The notes under the pieces are model-generated. The model saw only the letters and a list, made by a program, of their open reading frames with translations, was not told where the DNA came from and did no database searches. Of a stretch of DNA of 64,000 nucleotides, positions 50,601-54,530 are shown piece after piece; position 1 is the first letter of the stretch; each line of letters opens with the position of its first letter. The DNA lies in NCBI GenBank assembly GCA_032622095.1, contig CP136065.1, positions 151,163,577 to 151,227,576 on the forward strand. The letters run 5' to 3'. The DNA comes from Siphonodentalium dalli (Eukaryota; Mollusca; Scaphopoda; Gadilida; Siphonodentaliidae). The translations under genes were made by a program, and so were the position numbers.

Positions 50601-51026
50601 ATAATTACTGGTTTGTCATCAGACTTAAACCACAATAAAGGTAGTCTTAATGGTAGTCAGTCATGGATTAACCTTATCTGACACAAGGGTATGGAATCAA
50701 TACAAATCACAACCTGCATCATAATATAGAATCTTTTATCGATCAAATTGAGGAGAGCATTCTCATTTCACTAAAGCTCTGCTTTCATGAAATATATCCT
50801 TGCGCCATCCGTAACTCATTCGGTAAAAGATTCTCGATTTAGATGCCCGCTGTGCTTTGGCTATATATAATCGAGTAATGGCAGATGTGAAATTAATAGT
50901 GACATTTAATTATTAATTGAGAATTTATAAATGTTTCAGGCTGTAGCTGTACGAAGAAACAATCTGGCTGTCAGCATGGAAAGCCAAGAAACAGTATCCT
51001 CAAACAGTGACTTAGATTGGAATTGA
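11517..51026 (+). CDS. SAM-domain TKL-family protein kinase gene (15 visible exons, start codon not found)
   Basis: Joining 15 exons with matching phase at all 14 introns gives one open frame of 1453 aa that ends at TGA 51024-51026. Exon 1 begins in phase 2, so at least one upstream exon is missing. Order (numbered from the first full codon): coiled coil 1-38; basic Ser/Lys-rich 75-100; SAM about 403-470; charged coiled coil about 600-640; acidic and Ser-rich linkers; helical segment 781-840; kinase about 955-1204; tail with a PAK-like segment 1206-1250 and a Pro-rich run. The kinase keeps the Gly-rich loop, VAIK Lys, alpha-C Glu, catalytic Asp, DFG and APE motifs, so it should phosphorylate Ser/Thr proteins. 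HRD is HLD, as in RIPK4-like kinases. Raf/MLK-like TKL membership is clear; the orthologue is not. SAM and coiled coils suggest oligomerisation or scaffold binding. Confidence 0.9.
12974..13369 (+). mobile_element. TTAA-flanked MITE, AGGTACTCAATC family (copy 1)
   Basis: It begins after TTAA with AGGTACTCAATCTGAT and ends GGATTATGCATAT before TTAT, a decayed TTAA. The terminal 16 bp are imperfect inverted repeats. RR termini with a TTAA target fit Kolobok-type elements; piggyBac is the alternative. Other copies: 31548-31980, 38353-38674, 62952-63327. Confidence 0.65.
13505..14130 (+). repeat. Tandem repeat region with GACCTTGACCTTGAAATCGG units
   Basis: A CTGTCTGTG/TG microsatellite at 13518-13541 leads into three to four diverged units. 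Each has GATTTCGATGAAA(C/T)TTGGT, a TACTTT(C/T)G box, a GCCCGTGCGA or related box, GACCTTGACCTTGAAAT and TTCAAGGTCAAAT. The region is GC-richer than its surroundings, so open frames of 119-156 codons arise in it. They show repeat periodicity and no known domain, so I do not call them genes. Confidence 0.6.
14171..16177 (+). mobile_element. Outer non-autonomous hAT element with perfect 8-bp TSD
   Basis: The left end TAGTGATGTACCGATTATC and the right end (reverse complement TAGTGATGTAACGATACTGG) are terminal inverted repeats. GCCAAACC flanks both sides (14163-14170 and 16178-16185), a perfect 8-bp target duplication typical of hAT. No transposase is visible. A second hAT (14404-15351) is inserted in it. 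The right end lies about 110 bp upstream of kinase exon 2. Confidence 0.9.
14404..15351 (+). mobile_element. Inner hAT element nested in the outer hAT, perfect 8-bp TSD
   Basis: The ends are TAGTGTTTAAAC and GTTTGAACACTA, with GTCGACTA-rich subterminal sequence on both sides. ATACAATG flanks both ends (14396-14403 and 15352-15359). The 948-bp body has no transposase; a 76-codon frame at 14857-15087 matches nothing I know. Confidence 0.9.
16173..16245 (+). repeat. Minisatellite of CACTAGCCAAACCC units
   Basis: Three CACTAGCCAAACCC copies plus a diverged CACCAGCCAAACCC copy. The unit is exactly the last 5 bp of the outer hAT (CACTA) plus its target duplication (GCCAAACC). The array therefore seems to have grown from the transposon/target junction. 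It ends about 40 bp before the exon 2 acceptor. Confidence 0.8.
16285..17930 (+). CDS. Kinase gene exon 2: basic region and SAM domain
   Basis: Acceptor CTCCTTTTTCAG, donor ATG|GTTAGT, phase 2 in and phase 1 out, 1646 nt. It opens with NEIGGPKWEHGGSGK, then a Lys/Ser-rich stretch (SKSKDMKSKSKTKVKSKSS) that could be a nuclear signal. Long charged, probably disordered sequence follows. At 17375-17580 lies a SAM domain: VEAWLYSLGL, KYVTIFTKHEI, LLTEKSLREMGV, LDSILNGIKD. The order of helices and the LxxMGV core fit SAM well. A basic tail (KIKTKKSKSASS) closes the exon. SAM domains usually mediate homo- or hetero-oligomers. Confidence 0.92.
19350..20090 (+). repeat. Five tandem ~120-180 bp units (CGATAACTTGAACAAA repeat)
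   Basis: Units begin near 19355, 19529, 19648, 19806 and 19949. Each carries GATAACTTGAACAAA (or a decayed form), CAACCAATTTCATTCAT, ATATTTGGTATATGGATC, ACAATATC, and TTTGTCTATTTTTAGCAA. Unit length varies by internal deletion. Non-coding. Confidence 0.7.
20346..21868. mobile_element. Inverted-repeat-bounded block with TAACAGGAGTGACA motifs
   Basis: ATATGGGTGAATATCTGAAA at 20346-20365 recurs inverted at 21846-21868, and matching continues inward as ACTGxACAATTTG (about 33 bp in all). Between the arms, GTAACAGGAGTGACA or its reverse complement appears about eleven times between 20539 and 21499. The right arm ends about 19 bp before exon 3. It may be a non-autonomous transposon; target duplications are unclear. 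Confidence 0.65.
20539..21499. repeat. Cluster of ~11 TAACAGGAGTGACA motifs in both orientations
   Basis: Reverse-strand copies start at 20539, 21063 and 21079; forward copies at about 20877, 20895, 20915, 21101, 21115, 21272 and 21464, with a partial one at 21487. Two inverted pairs around 21063-21129 make a strong palindrome. Spacing is irregular, unlike a simple tandem array. Confidence 0.85.
21888..22030 (+). CDS. Kinase gene exon 3: charged coiled coil
   Basis: Acceptor TTAATATAG, donor AAG|GTTGGT, phase 1 in and phase 0 out. The peptide ends in a Lys/Glu/Gln-rich helix (AAKRKEQRDKMAAKHLLRQ and on) typical of a coiled coil. It joins exon 4 directly into another charged segment. Confidence 0.9.
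22057..22279. mobile_element. TTAA-flanked MITE, CCCTTTCTATA family (copy 1)
   Basis: TTAA at 22053-22056 and 22280-22283. Ends are CCCTTTCTATA and TATAGAATGGG. TTAA targets and CCC termini fit piggyBac-type elements. It starts 26 bp after the exon 3 donor. Other copies: 26940-27218 and 39371-39594. Confidence 0.75.
22799..22916 (+). CDS. Kinase gene exon 4: acidic linker
   Basis: Acceptor TTGTTACTCATAG, donor ACAG|GTACAT, phase 0 in and phase 1 out. The peptide is strongly acidic (EDMDDNVDETNSDS, DNEDMEDL). It continues the exon 3 helix. Confidence 0.85.
23023..23041 (+). repeat. Poly(G) run of 19
   Basis: An uninterrupted run of G in intron 4, between exon 4 and exon 5. It could form a G-quadruplex in the transcript or be length-variable. 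Confidence 0.85.
23285..23602 (+). CDS. Kinase gene exon 5: Ser-rich linker
   Basis: Acceptor TATATTTTGTAG, donor GGAG|GTAAGA, phase 1 in and phase 1 out, 318 nt. The peptide is Ser/Asp-rich, with two related stretches (LSSDRSDVES and LTSGRSDTDS). These look like an internal repeat and possible phosphorylation sites. No domain is recognised. Confidence 0.85.
23603..26841 (+). other. Intron 5 of the kinase gene
   Basis: 3239 nt. Interspersed repeat copies with AACATTTCAGCTTGTAACT and GGGCATGGATCAT words lie at 23720-24180 and 25945-26350. A 1.75-kb TTAA-flanked element splits one copy. The remainder is AT-rich with no gene. Confidence 0.65.
24187..25941. mobile_element. TTAA-flanked element of 1.75 kb, no transposase
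   Basis: TTAA at 24183-24186 and 25942-25945 bound AGGAATTAGT and AATAAATCCT, short inverted ends. The element splits an interspersed repeat: the uninterrupted form near 24003 reads CATTTCAGCTTGTAACTCGG, while here CATTTCAGTTT and AACTTGGGCATGG lie on opposite sides. RR termini and TTAA suggest Kolobok-like. Inside, AATAAAGAGCGT segments at 25216-25300 and 25336-25410 are duplicated. Confidence 0.65.
26842..26924 (+). CDS. Kinase gene exon 6: helical linker
   Basis: Acceptor GTATTTTTCAG, donor CAG|GTCAGT, phase 1 in and phase 0 out, 83 nt. The peptide (DNIMSNTIKRIDDVEKTSQS then IQSQ) reads into exon 7 as a continuous heptad-like helix. A TTAA MITE starts about 15 bp after its donor. Confidence 0.88.
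26940..27218. mobile_element. TTAA-flanked MITE, CCCTTTCTATA family (copy 2)
   Basis: TTAA at 26936-26939 and 27219-27222; the right end is GTAAAGAAAGGG and the left end has decayed to AACCTTTCTTTA. The interior shares AAATGGATTCT and GGAGGGATGTT with the other copies. It also holds an inverted pair of TTGAACTTATTATC-like words. Confidence 0.7.
27242..27456. mobile_element. Near-perfect 215-bp palindromic MITE
   Basis: The arms of about 105 bp start ACAGTAACGCCCTAAATAAT and end in its near inverse (ATTATTTAGAGCATTACTGT). The centre is near 27349. ACAGTAA termini recall Tc1/mariner ends, but a TA duplication is only clear on the left. It lies 23 bp after the previous MITE. Confidence 0.8.
27855..28389 (+). 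pseudogene. Decayed single-exon gene of an unrecognised family
   Basis: ATG at 27855 in good context (ACAAAATGGCG) opens 88 codons to TAA at 28119-28121. The same frame continues as DVPENKSGEVVDVFSVLM and on to TGA near 28258. A shifted frame from 28267 then gives VGFRKVSVDSVGRQC, CNALWFVDQHYSKLQ and ends at TGA 28387-28389. An AATAAA follows at 28400. The sequence looks like a once-coding, intronless gene with one stop and one frameshift, perhaps a retrocopy. I do not recognise the family. It lies within intron 6 of the kinase gene, same strand. Confidence 0.55.
28400..28405 (+). promoter_or_regulatory. AATAAA polyadenylation signal after the decayed gene
   Basis: AATAAA lies 11 bp after the last stop codon of the decayed frame. 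It is consistent with a former transcript end, but the hexamer is common in AT-rich DNA. Confidence 0.35.
28406..30334. other. Gene-free part of intron 6
   Basis: AT-rich sequence without a supported exon. 30215-30334 is the left part of an interspersed repeat whose uninterrupted relative lies at about 33960-34080. Confidence 0.45.
30335..31143 (+). mobile_element. Satellite-bearing element, short decayed copy
   Basis: The left end reads TAGCTCCAGTTGAC and the right end AAGTTGAGCTACAGTGTCAT plus TGACACTT. Three or four decayed monomers lie inside (GGATCTT, GGGAGCCAT, GGCCGCCA...CATGTTGGATTTT). It sits between two halves of a repeat that is uninterrupted at 33960-34350, which shows both borders of the insertion. 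Confidence 0.75.
31144..31547 (+). repeat. Right half of the interrupted interspersed repeat
   Basis: TTTTGATTAAACTT, CCACTGTAACAGTAATGT, ATATGCGAAATCTCGTTA and GATAGTTGTTT words occur here and, in the same order, at 34100-34300. This is the continuation of 30215-30334 after the inserted element. Confidence 0.65.
31548..31980 (+). mobile_element. TTAA-flanked MITE, AGGTACTCAATC family (copy 2)
   Basis: TTAA at 31544-31547 and 31981-31984 bound AGGTACTCAATCTGAT and GGATAATGCATCT. This 433-bp copy has both target duplications intact and is the best reference for the family. Confidence 0.8.
32054..32424 (+). CDS. Kinase gene exon 7: helical and Ser-rich linker
   Basis: Acceptor TTCTTTTTTCTAG, donor ACA|GTGAGT, phase 0 in and phase 2 out, 371 nt. 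It starts with a heptad-like helix (KSLQQHVNHLESNM), then polar linker, then a basic helix (LSKRELRDELRSEKSSHRKQ) running into exon 8. The helix before the kinase may be a dimerisation coil. Confidence 0.9.
32738..33714. mobile_element. CACTA-like element with ~45-bp terminal inverted repeats
   Basis: CACTATCATACCTTACTCGT at the left matches the inverse of the right end (ACTGCGCGAATTTAAATATG then AGTAAGGTAGTG). Homology covers about 45 bp per end. CACTA termini suggest EnSpm/CACTA, but no matching 2-3 bp target duplication is visible. It is 977 bp without transposase, and a TTAA MITE (33000-33177) is nested in it. Confidence 0.65.
33000..33177. mobile_element. piggyBac-like palindromic MITE, CCCTTTCAGTG family (copy 1)
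   Basis: TTAA on both sides (32996-32999 and 33178-33181). CCCTTTCAGTGCCAAGTCCG at the left pairs with CGGACTTTGCACTGAAAGGG at the right; the whole 178 bp is almost a perfect palindrome with a short TGATATATTGATGTAT centre. Confidence 0.88.
33715..35128. repeat. Rest of intron 7 before the hAT, with the uninterrupted interspersed repeat
   Basis: 33950-34350 is the uninterrupted relative of the repeat split at 30334/31144. From 34350 to 35128 I see no gene and no clear element. Confidence 0.5.
35129..35831 (+). mobile_element. Non-autonomous hAT element (703 bp)
   Basis: Ends CAGCGTTTCCGCTAGGGG and CCCCCATAGCGGAAACCCTG are inverted repeats of hAT type. GCCAATC flanks both sides (35122-35128 and 35832-35838), 7 of the expected 8 bp. 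A related fragment with GGGGGAATTTGGGTT lies at 22590-22740. It ends 73 bp before kinase exon 8. Confidence 0.82.
35905..35996 (+). CDS. Kinase gene exon 8: pre-kinase segment
   Basis: Acceptor AAATATTTTCAG, donor GACG|GTATGT, phase 2 in and phase 1 out. The peptide ends DPLNVFELNPADITFNKD, the beta-0/beta-1 approach found just before the Gly-rich loop in many TKL kinases (a pattern like FEI-P-DI-F). Confidence 0.9.
36363..36500. mobile_element. Palindromic repeat, GAGGTCCCCAGAGGGTGAAT family (copy 1)
   Basis: GAGGTCCCCAGAGGGTGAAT at the left is mirrored by ACCCTTGGGGACCTCATTCT at the right around GATGCTATCCCGCACAGCGG. Foldback element in intron 8. Borders are approximate. Confidence 0.75.
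36674..36822. mobile_element. Palindromic repeat, same family (copy 2)
   Basis: This copy runs from GGTCTCCCATAGCAGTTGAG to GACACACTACTTGCAGGCTT, which gives both outer flanks of the family. It is in the opposite orientation to copy 1. Confidence 0.75.
37018..37155 (+). repeat. Interspersed repeat related to 11220-11350
   Basis: CTGAGTATCTCAGCCATGGG, then TATAGGATCTTAAAGAAATT, then GGCTTTCAATGAAG, then CTAGAGTTATT matches the copy upstream of exon 1 in order. Non-coding. Confidence 0.6.
37390..37600. mobile_element. Palindromic repeat, same family (copy 3, compound)
   Basis: Two half-elements appear fused: ATGAGGTCCCCAGATGG to AGCATCACCAAATCCATCC, then GGGAGACCTAGACTCAG, then a second arm ending CATGGACCTCATTCTGCAA. 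It ends about 90 bp before kinase exon 9. Confidence 0.65.
37688..37809 (+). CDS. Kinase gene exon 9: Gly-rich loop and catalytic Lys
   Basis: Acceptor TTGTCTTAACAG, donor GAG|GTTTGT, phase 1 in and phase 0 out. It encodes IGKGIFSLVYKG, the nucleotide-binding loop, and EVAIKQLEV with the ATP-anchoring Lys. The exon ends NYFAAE, whose Glu starts the alpha-C match completed in exon 10. Confidence 0.96.
38353..38674 (+). mobile_element. TTAA MITE, AGGTACTCAATC family (copy 3, 5'-truncated)
   Basis: The left part is missing. The right end CAGATTATGCATCT abuts TTAA 38675-38678, which is also the left target site of the next MITE. Confidence 0.7.
38679..38909. mobile_element. TTAA-flanked MITE, CCCTTCCATGACTGG family (copy 1)
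   Basis: TTAA at the left and TTGA (decayed) at the right. Ends are CCCTTCCATGACTGGAGCTT and CAGCTCCGTCATGAAAGGG. The interior carries inverted ATATATAAGAGAATGCA(T/C)TGGC words. Other copies: 41474-41848, 51083-51287, 62538-62766. Confidence 0.78.
39371..39594. mobile_element. TTAA-flanked MITE, CCCTTTCTATA family (copy 3)
   Basis: TTAA at 39367-39370 and 39595-39598. Ends CACTTTCTTTTACTAAATGG and GTATAGAAAGGG. The interior matches the copies at 22057 and 26940. Confidence 0.75.
39731..39867 (+). CDS. Kinase gene exon 10: alpha-C to hinge
   Basis: Acceptor AATTTGCAAG, donor CAG|GTCAGT, phase 0 in and phase 2 out. It encodes VSLLKGLRHPNIVLLIGV and the hinge MVLEYMCGGSL, both classic TKL/Raf-like sequence. 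The gatekeeper position appears to be Leu. Confidence 0.95.
39906..40050. mobile_element. Palindromic repeat, GAGGTCCCCAGAGGGTGAAT family (copy 4)
   Basis: Begins only 38 bp after the exon 10 donor. The arms around GATGCTATCCCGCATAGCGG are nearly perfect; outer flanks AAGCCTGAG and CTGCTATGGGAGAC match copy 2 inverted. Confidence 0.78.
40218..40352. mobile_element. Palindromic repeat, same family (copy 5)
   Basis: GATGAGGCCTGAGCAGAATG to GACAGGCACGCTAATCTCAG, opposite in orientation to copy 4, so the two form a larger inverted pair within intron 10. Confidence 0.75.
41151..41324 (+). CDS. Kinase gene exon 11: catalytic loop and DFG
   Basis: Acceptor TTCTTTTTAATAG, donor CAA|GTAAGT, phase 2 in and phase 2 out. 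It encodes IAKDIALGMNYLH, the catalytic loop HLDLKSGNVL and KIADFGFSKLK. Catalytic Asp, the loop Lys and Asn, and the DFG Asp are present. The Arg of HRD is Leu, which groups it with non-RD kinases such as RIPK3/RIPK4, whose activation does not rely on loop phosphorylation pairing with that Arg. Confidence 0.97.
41474..41848. mobile_element. CCCTTCCATGACTGG-family MITE (copy 2) with internal insertion
   Basis: The left end has decayed (TTATCGTTTCATGACTGG); the right end is GTCATGAATGGG before TTAA. Compared with the other copies, about 115 bp at 41584-41698 is extra. Confidence 0.7.
42002..42158. mobile_element. Palindromic MITE (AACTCTTGTTTCGATTAAGG family)
   Basis: GTAAGAAACAACTCTTGTTT and the inverse AAACAAGAGTTATTTCTTAT bound matching arms with GTTTGAAGATAA/TTATCTTCAAAC. 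A partial copy lies at about 47718-47836. Confidence 0.72.
42808..42979 (+). CDS. Kinase gene exon 12: activation segment and alpha-F
   Basis: Acceptor TTTAAAAATAG, donor CAG|GTGATT, phase 2 in and phase 0 out. It encodes TGGTPAWMAPELV with the APE-type motif, KVDVFSYAIILWEMLTGDHP with the alpha-F Asp, and the Trp-containing motif typical of Ser/Thr TKL kinases. Confidence 0.97.
42980..46074 (+). other. Intron 12 of the kinase gene
   Basis: 3095 nt. Holds an inverted pair around CGGGAATAACATA (44544-44556 and 44803-44815), a piggyBac-like MITE (45181-45298), and 50-bp direct repeats at 45514-45562 and 45913-45960 (ACATTTATTCCAATATC, TTATTAGCTGTAGTT). No further exon is seen. Confidence 0.6.
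45181..45298. mobile_element. piggyBac-like MITE, CCCTTTCAGTG family (copy 2, internally deleted)
   Basis: TTAA at 45177-45180, left end GCCTTTCAGTGCCAAGTC, right end GGCACTGAAAGGG before TTAT. It matches the left arm of 33000-33177 almost fully, but most of the right arm is lost. Confidence 0.78.
46075..46194 (+). CDS. Kinase gene exon 13: end of the kinase domain
   Basis: Acceptor TTTTGTTCACAG, donor CAG|GTAAAC, phase 0 in and out, 120 nt. It encodes RLPIPPTCPIELREFICKCW and NPAVRPSFQ, with the alpha-I Arg that pairs with the APE Glu. This completes the kinase fold. Confidence 0.96.
47289..47434. mobile_element. Palindromic MITE (146 bp)
   Basis: GGATCTCAAATTTGTTGCAA at the left mirrors the right end (TTGCGACTCATTAGAGATCC), and the inner arms ACTAAATTTGATT/AATCAAATTTAGT pair around GCTCAGC-like sequence. 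No coding capacity. Confidence 0.75.
47718..47836. mobile_element. Partial copy of the 42002 palindromic MITE
   Basis: AACCCCTTGTTTCGATTAAG, then GGAAGATAAATAATTCTATA matches the left arm at 42002; the right arm has mostly degraded. Confidence 0.55.
48197..48859 (+). CDS. Kinase gene exon 14: C-terminal regulatory tail
   Basis: Acceptor CATTTTTTTGCAG, donor CAG|GTATGG, phase 0 in and out, 663 nt. The first 45 residues (SFPPSWRQLFVAANVPQN, then LQSTRDIISLVTATL) resemble the second half of the p21-binding/autoinhibitory segment of PAK-type kinases; no CRIB IS-P core is present. The rest is Ser/Asp-rich with a Pro run (TPPTPPPMPSDL) that could bind SH3 or WW domains. If the donor is not used, the frame reads on 32 residues to a stop at 48953-48955, a possible alternative end. 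Confidence 0.92.
48860..50939 (+). other. Intron 14 of the kinase gene
   Basis: 2080 nt, AT-rich. Includes an A-run (49487-49499), an interspersed repeat near 49565-49650 (CACACCAAATTTGGTTGAAA) and a foldback element at 50728-50835. No coding exon seen. Confidence 0.6.
50728..50835. mobile_element. Foldback element (108 bp)
   Basis: AGAATCTTTTATCGA at the left mirrors TCGGTAAAAGATTCT at the right, with a loose inner palindrome around AAAGCTCTGCTTT. Confidence 0.5.
50940..51026 (+). CDS. Kinase gene exon 15: C terminus and stop
   Basis: Acceptor ATAAATGTTTCAG, phase 0. Twenty-eight residues (AVAVRRNNLAVSMESQET, then SDLDWN) and TGA at 51024-51026. It fits the phase and polar character of exon 14. 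Short last exons are less certain, but acceptor, phase and immediate stop agree. Confidence 0.78.
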   Translation, partial: AVAVRRNNLAVSMESQETVSSNSDLDWN

Positions 51027-51082
51027 TCAAGTAGAACTGCATTTCTGTGTATATCATGATTGTTCTGTGTGTTATATACCAG

Positions 51083-51287
51083 AAATGTTGCGAAAACCCT
51101 GTGCCAATGCATTCCCTTATATATGAGAGTCTCCCATAGGGAACCTCGCATATACAAGAGAATACATTGGCCTAACAATATTTACCTTGATCTTGTAAGC
51201 CAGTGCATTCTCTTAAAAAGAGAAATAAGAGAATGCAGTGGCACAGGATCTTAATGTTGCGTCAGCACAGCTCCAGTCATGAAAGAG
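51083..51287. mobile_element. CCCTTCCATGACTGG-family MITE (copy 3, left-truncated)
   Basis: Begins within the element at TTGCGAAAACCCTGTGCCA and ends CAGTCATGAAAGAG before TTGA. It lies 57 bp after the kinase stop codon, so it is probably part of the 3' UTR. Confidence 0.68.
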
Positions 51288-51539
51288 TTGAAACGTCTAC
51301 TCTCATGTAGTTTTCAGAGGTTTACAAGAAATAATGAAAAGGTAGCCTCAAAATTTATGATCAAAGCAGTTAGATACCAGAGTGCAGAGGTGAAACACCT
51401 CGAATATTTATTAAATTATATGTTAGCAGTAGCATATTCCATTCCAATAGATGTGACCATTGACATTGTTTCATTAATGCATTCCATATCAGAAGTCATA
51501 TTCTAGGTTAAGCTGGGAACTTCACCTGCATATCATTAA

Positions 51540-51653
51540 CCCTCCCATGACTGGACATTTCCCCAACACCTGAACATCACTCCAAATGATTAATAAACCA
51601 TTACAAAGTAAACTTTTATAACTTATGGTAGAATTCATTAAGTAAAGAAAGGG
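51540..51653. mobile_element. Short TTAA-flanked hybrid MITE
   Basis: TTAA at 51536-51539 and 51654-51657. The left end CCCTCCCATGACTGGAC is of the CCATGACTGG family, the right end GTAAAGAAAGGG of the CCCTTTCTATA family. Confidence 0.65.
51592..51597 (+). promoter_or_regulatory. Candidate AATAAA polyadenylation signal of the kinase gene
   Basis: The first AATAAA I see after the stop codon, about 570 bp downstream and inside the short MITE. If used, the transcript end would be supplied by a transposon. AT-rich context makes chance occurrence likely. Confidence 0.3.
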
Positions 51654-51657
51654 TTAA

Positions 51658-53047
51658 GAAAACACCATATAATATTGGTTTTAAGTTGTCATTTTCTCAG
51701 TCATTGACAAATCAATGTGATTCAAGGCAATCTCCCTTACCTACAGTGGCATATCAGGCCTCAAGACTTTTTTGCTAAATATGACAATACTTGCACACCT
51801 TCAGCAAAATGCATAAATGTTTGAGAGTTGCCACAATACAAACAAAATTGTTGGAAGATATGCGCAGTGGGGAATCACGTTGTTTTGACTTTGGTGAGTA
51901 CCATGCATACAAATGGCCGAGGCTAGTGCAAATGCACAAAAAAACATTATATATAAGGAACTGACACAAAATATAGCATTTTGACTGTTACGAGCATATT
52001 CTAGTTTAGTTTTAAAACAAGTTGACACCGTATTTGTTCGGAAATACTCAGTGGTTTTCTATAACATCTGACCAAAGTATACATCTTGGAGAATCCTTCG
52101 ACTGACAACTTTGGTCAGAATATTAGAGCAAACAAATGTGAATTTGGACACAATTGAGGTATCAGCTTGTTTGAAAAATAGCATAGATTCTGCTCGTAGC
52201 TGACAAAATACTTTATTATATAATCATAAGTTTCTTTCCCAATTCCTATGTTAAAACATAACGAAAAAATCGAGATATCTAATGATGTTCACCTCATTAA
52301 TCAAACAAGATGTTAATAACAGTTCTGAGTGACGTAGGATACTTCAGGTGTTAACATAACTTATTATCAGACCTGAAAATAGATAGGATTTTCCCAGCAA
52401 CGTTCAACATCACAACGTCTTGTCCAATCAAAGCGCGTTTCATATAATAATACATTAAACAGTTATCGCATTGTTTCTTGGTTGACACGAGGAATTGTCA
52501 GCCCTTGGAAGTCAATATTCACCTCGGCCTACGGCTTCCTCGGGTTGACAATTCCTCGTGTCAACCTCGAAACAATGCGATAAATGTATAATGTAGTATG
52601 TCAAATCTTAGTTCATTACCTTTTTCTTTGTTTCTGGTTGCGTTTTCGATTGCCTTGGCCATTTTGAATGCGTGATACTCATCAACTGGAAACCACGTGA
52701 TTCCCCACCGTGATATGGGAAAGTTGTCAAATAAGCCTATAATATGTATTCTATTTTTATAAAGTTTTATTTATTGCATATCATTCATATCTTCATATAT
52801 TTATAAACATACATGTTAGATAGATAAATAGAGTCATATAACAGATCAGTGTGCGTTATAGTCCTTTAACATCCAGATTCCCTGTGACATAGGCTATGAA
52901 AGCTTGTAGAAGAGGTATGCCTTCTCTTGTCAAGCAGCTGAAGAATAAATAGACGAATATTAAATATTGATATATACATTTAAGGATCAGGGGATCCAAT
53001 TTTTCCTTGGAATTCATTCCTGAAAATGTTAGAACGGTTAAAGTTAA
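51658..53047. other. Intergenic stretch after the kinase gene
   Basis: No gene is seen. It contains the palindrome at 52463-52583. Confidence 0.45.
52463..52583. mobile_element. Palindromic MITE (121 bp)
   Basis: TTATCGCATTGTTTC at the left mirrors GAAACAATGCGATAA at the right, and GGTTGACACGAGGAATTGTC mirrors GACAATTCCTCGTGTCAACC. The centre is CTCGGCCTACGGCTTCCTC. Confidence 0.78.
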
Positions 53048-53055
53048 CTTTAAAC

Positions 53056-54522
53056 TAGGGATCTGCGAATCGGATCTCGAATCGAATCAGCTAGTGATTG
53101 ACATTGTTTACAAATGTTTATTTTCGTGTATCATGACAAAAAATTCACTAGATACTGTATAACAATGTTAATCTCCATAAACATCTGTAGGGAACTTGTG
53201 TTATTTGTTTAGGATAATCATGACATAGGCAAGTCATTCTCACTCTCATGGACGGTTTGGGATATGTTACATTGAATTTCTATCTCGCTGTGTCCGGCGA
53301 ACGTGACACCAAGAAGTGACAGTAAGACACATAAAGACAGTTCAATAAAAGTATCACAAACCCCATGAAATGGAAGTCATTTGTCTACATTAAAGATAAT
53401 ACAGATTTGACACACTTGGACATGGGTACACCTTTCAGCTATATAATTGTTTTAGTCAGATACCAATGATAGTTATCTGTTAAACTTTTCAACCCACAAT
53501 AGATCAAACACCAACATTCCATATTCACAGTATAGTTGTCTTCATGGAGGGGGTCCTAGAAAACAGACATAAACTACAAGTGTTAAATGTTATCAACCAA
53601 ACTCCAGGCAGAGTTATTTCCCATCGCTCCGCTGAGATACCACTGCCATAAGAACATTTGGTAAGGATTTCTTACGTGTTCTCAGTTCTTATGTTTTAGG
53701 ATTAAAATTGTCTATGTCTGGCTCAGTTTATATTGTTCTTATCAATATCGAGAGAATTACCATTATTACAAACTTTTGGTGGTCTAAATAAGATAATAGG
53801 TGACGAAATATAGCTCCCGACGATATATAAAAATAGATGTATCGGTCCGCAAAGTACCACCCTTGTGGCAGTGCTATATCGCAGTCATAACGTAGAGTGC
53901 GCTGCATGAACAAGATTCAACGGATCGAAACTTGGTGCAACGCGCTCCATTTCCCGGGAAACAATAACTGAAAGTAGGAAATTTCTAGGAATTCTGCCGA
54001 CAGTGTCGCAGATAACTGGTCGCACATAATGACGTCCATTTAAGAACGTAATAGACCGATTGTTCTATCGTTTCTGTTCATTCCACTCTATGTTTTGTCA
54101 TGCATAACGGCAGCTGACATTGAATTTTATTCATATAATCTGAATTGGATATCTGAAGTTCTAAACATACGGAAATAAATAAATTCCCCATCTAGCGATC
54201 AAGCACAGTGTAGACAATTTATACAGTGTCGATACAGATTACAAATACATTGTTGCGATCGAAGCACATAATTTGCATAATGCACATGTATTCTGAACGC
54301 AATACATTCACAATTACACTACGTTGGCTACTTGGCAACCGTGTCCTTCAATTTATGTGATGTCAGGTCATTTGGCATGTGTTTCTAGACGCAAAAAAAG
54401 AGACTACACCAAAGTAACATCAATTCGAAACTCTCCGAATCAGAGGACCGATTCGGTGTCGATCTCGAATCGGGTTCCCGATATCGACATCGAATCGAAT
54501 CTCGAATATTCGCAGATCCCTA
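53056..54522 (+). mobile_element. Non-autonomous hAT element with perfect 8-bp TSD
   Basis: TAGGGATCTGCGAATCGGAT at the left and ATTCGCAGATCCCTA at the right are inverted ends; subterminal CGAATCGAATC words lie on both sides. CTTTAAAC flanks both ends (53048-53055 and 54523-54530). No transposase in the 1467 bp. Confidence 0.92.
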
Positions 54523-54530
54523 CTTTAAAC

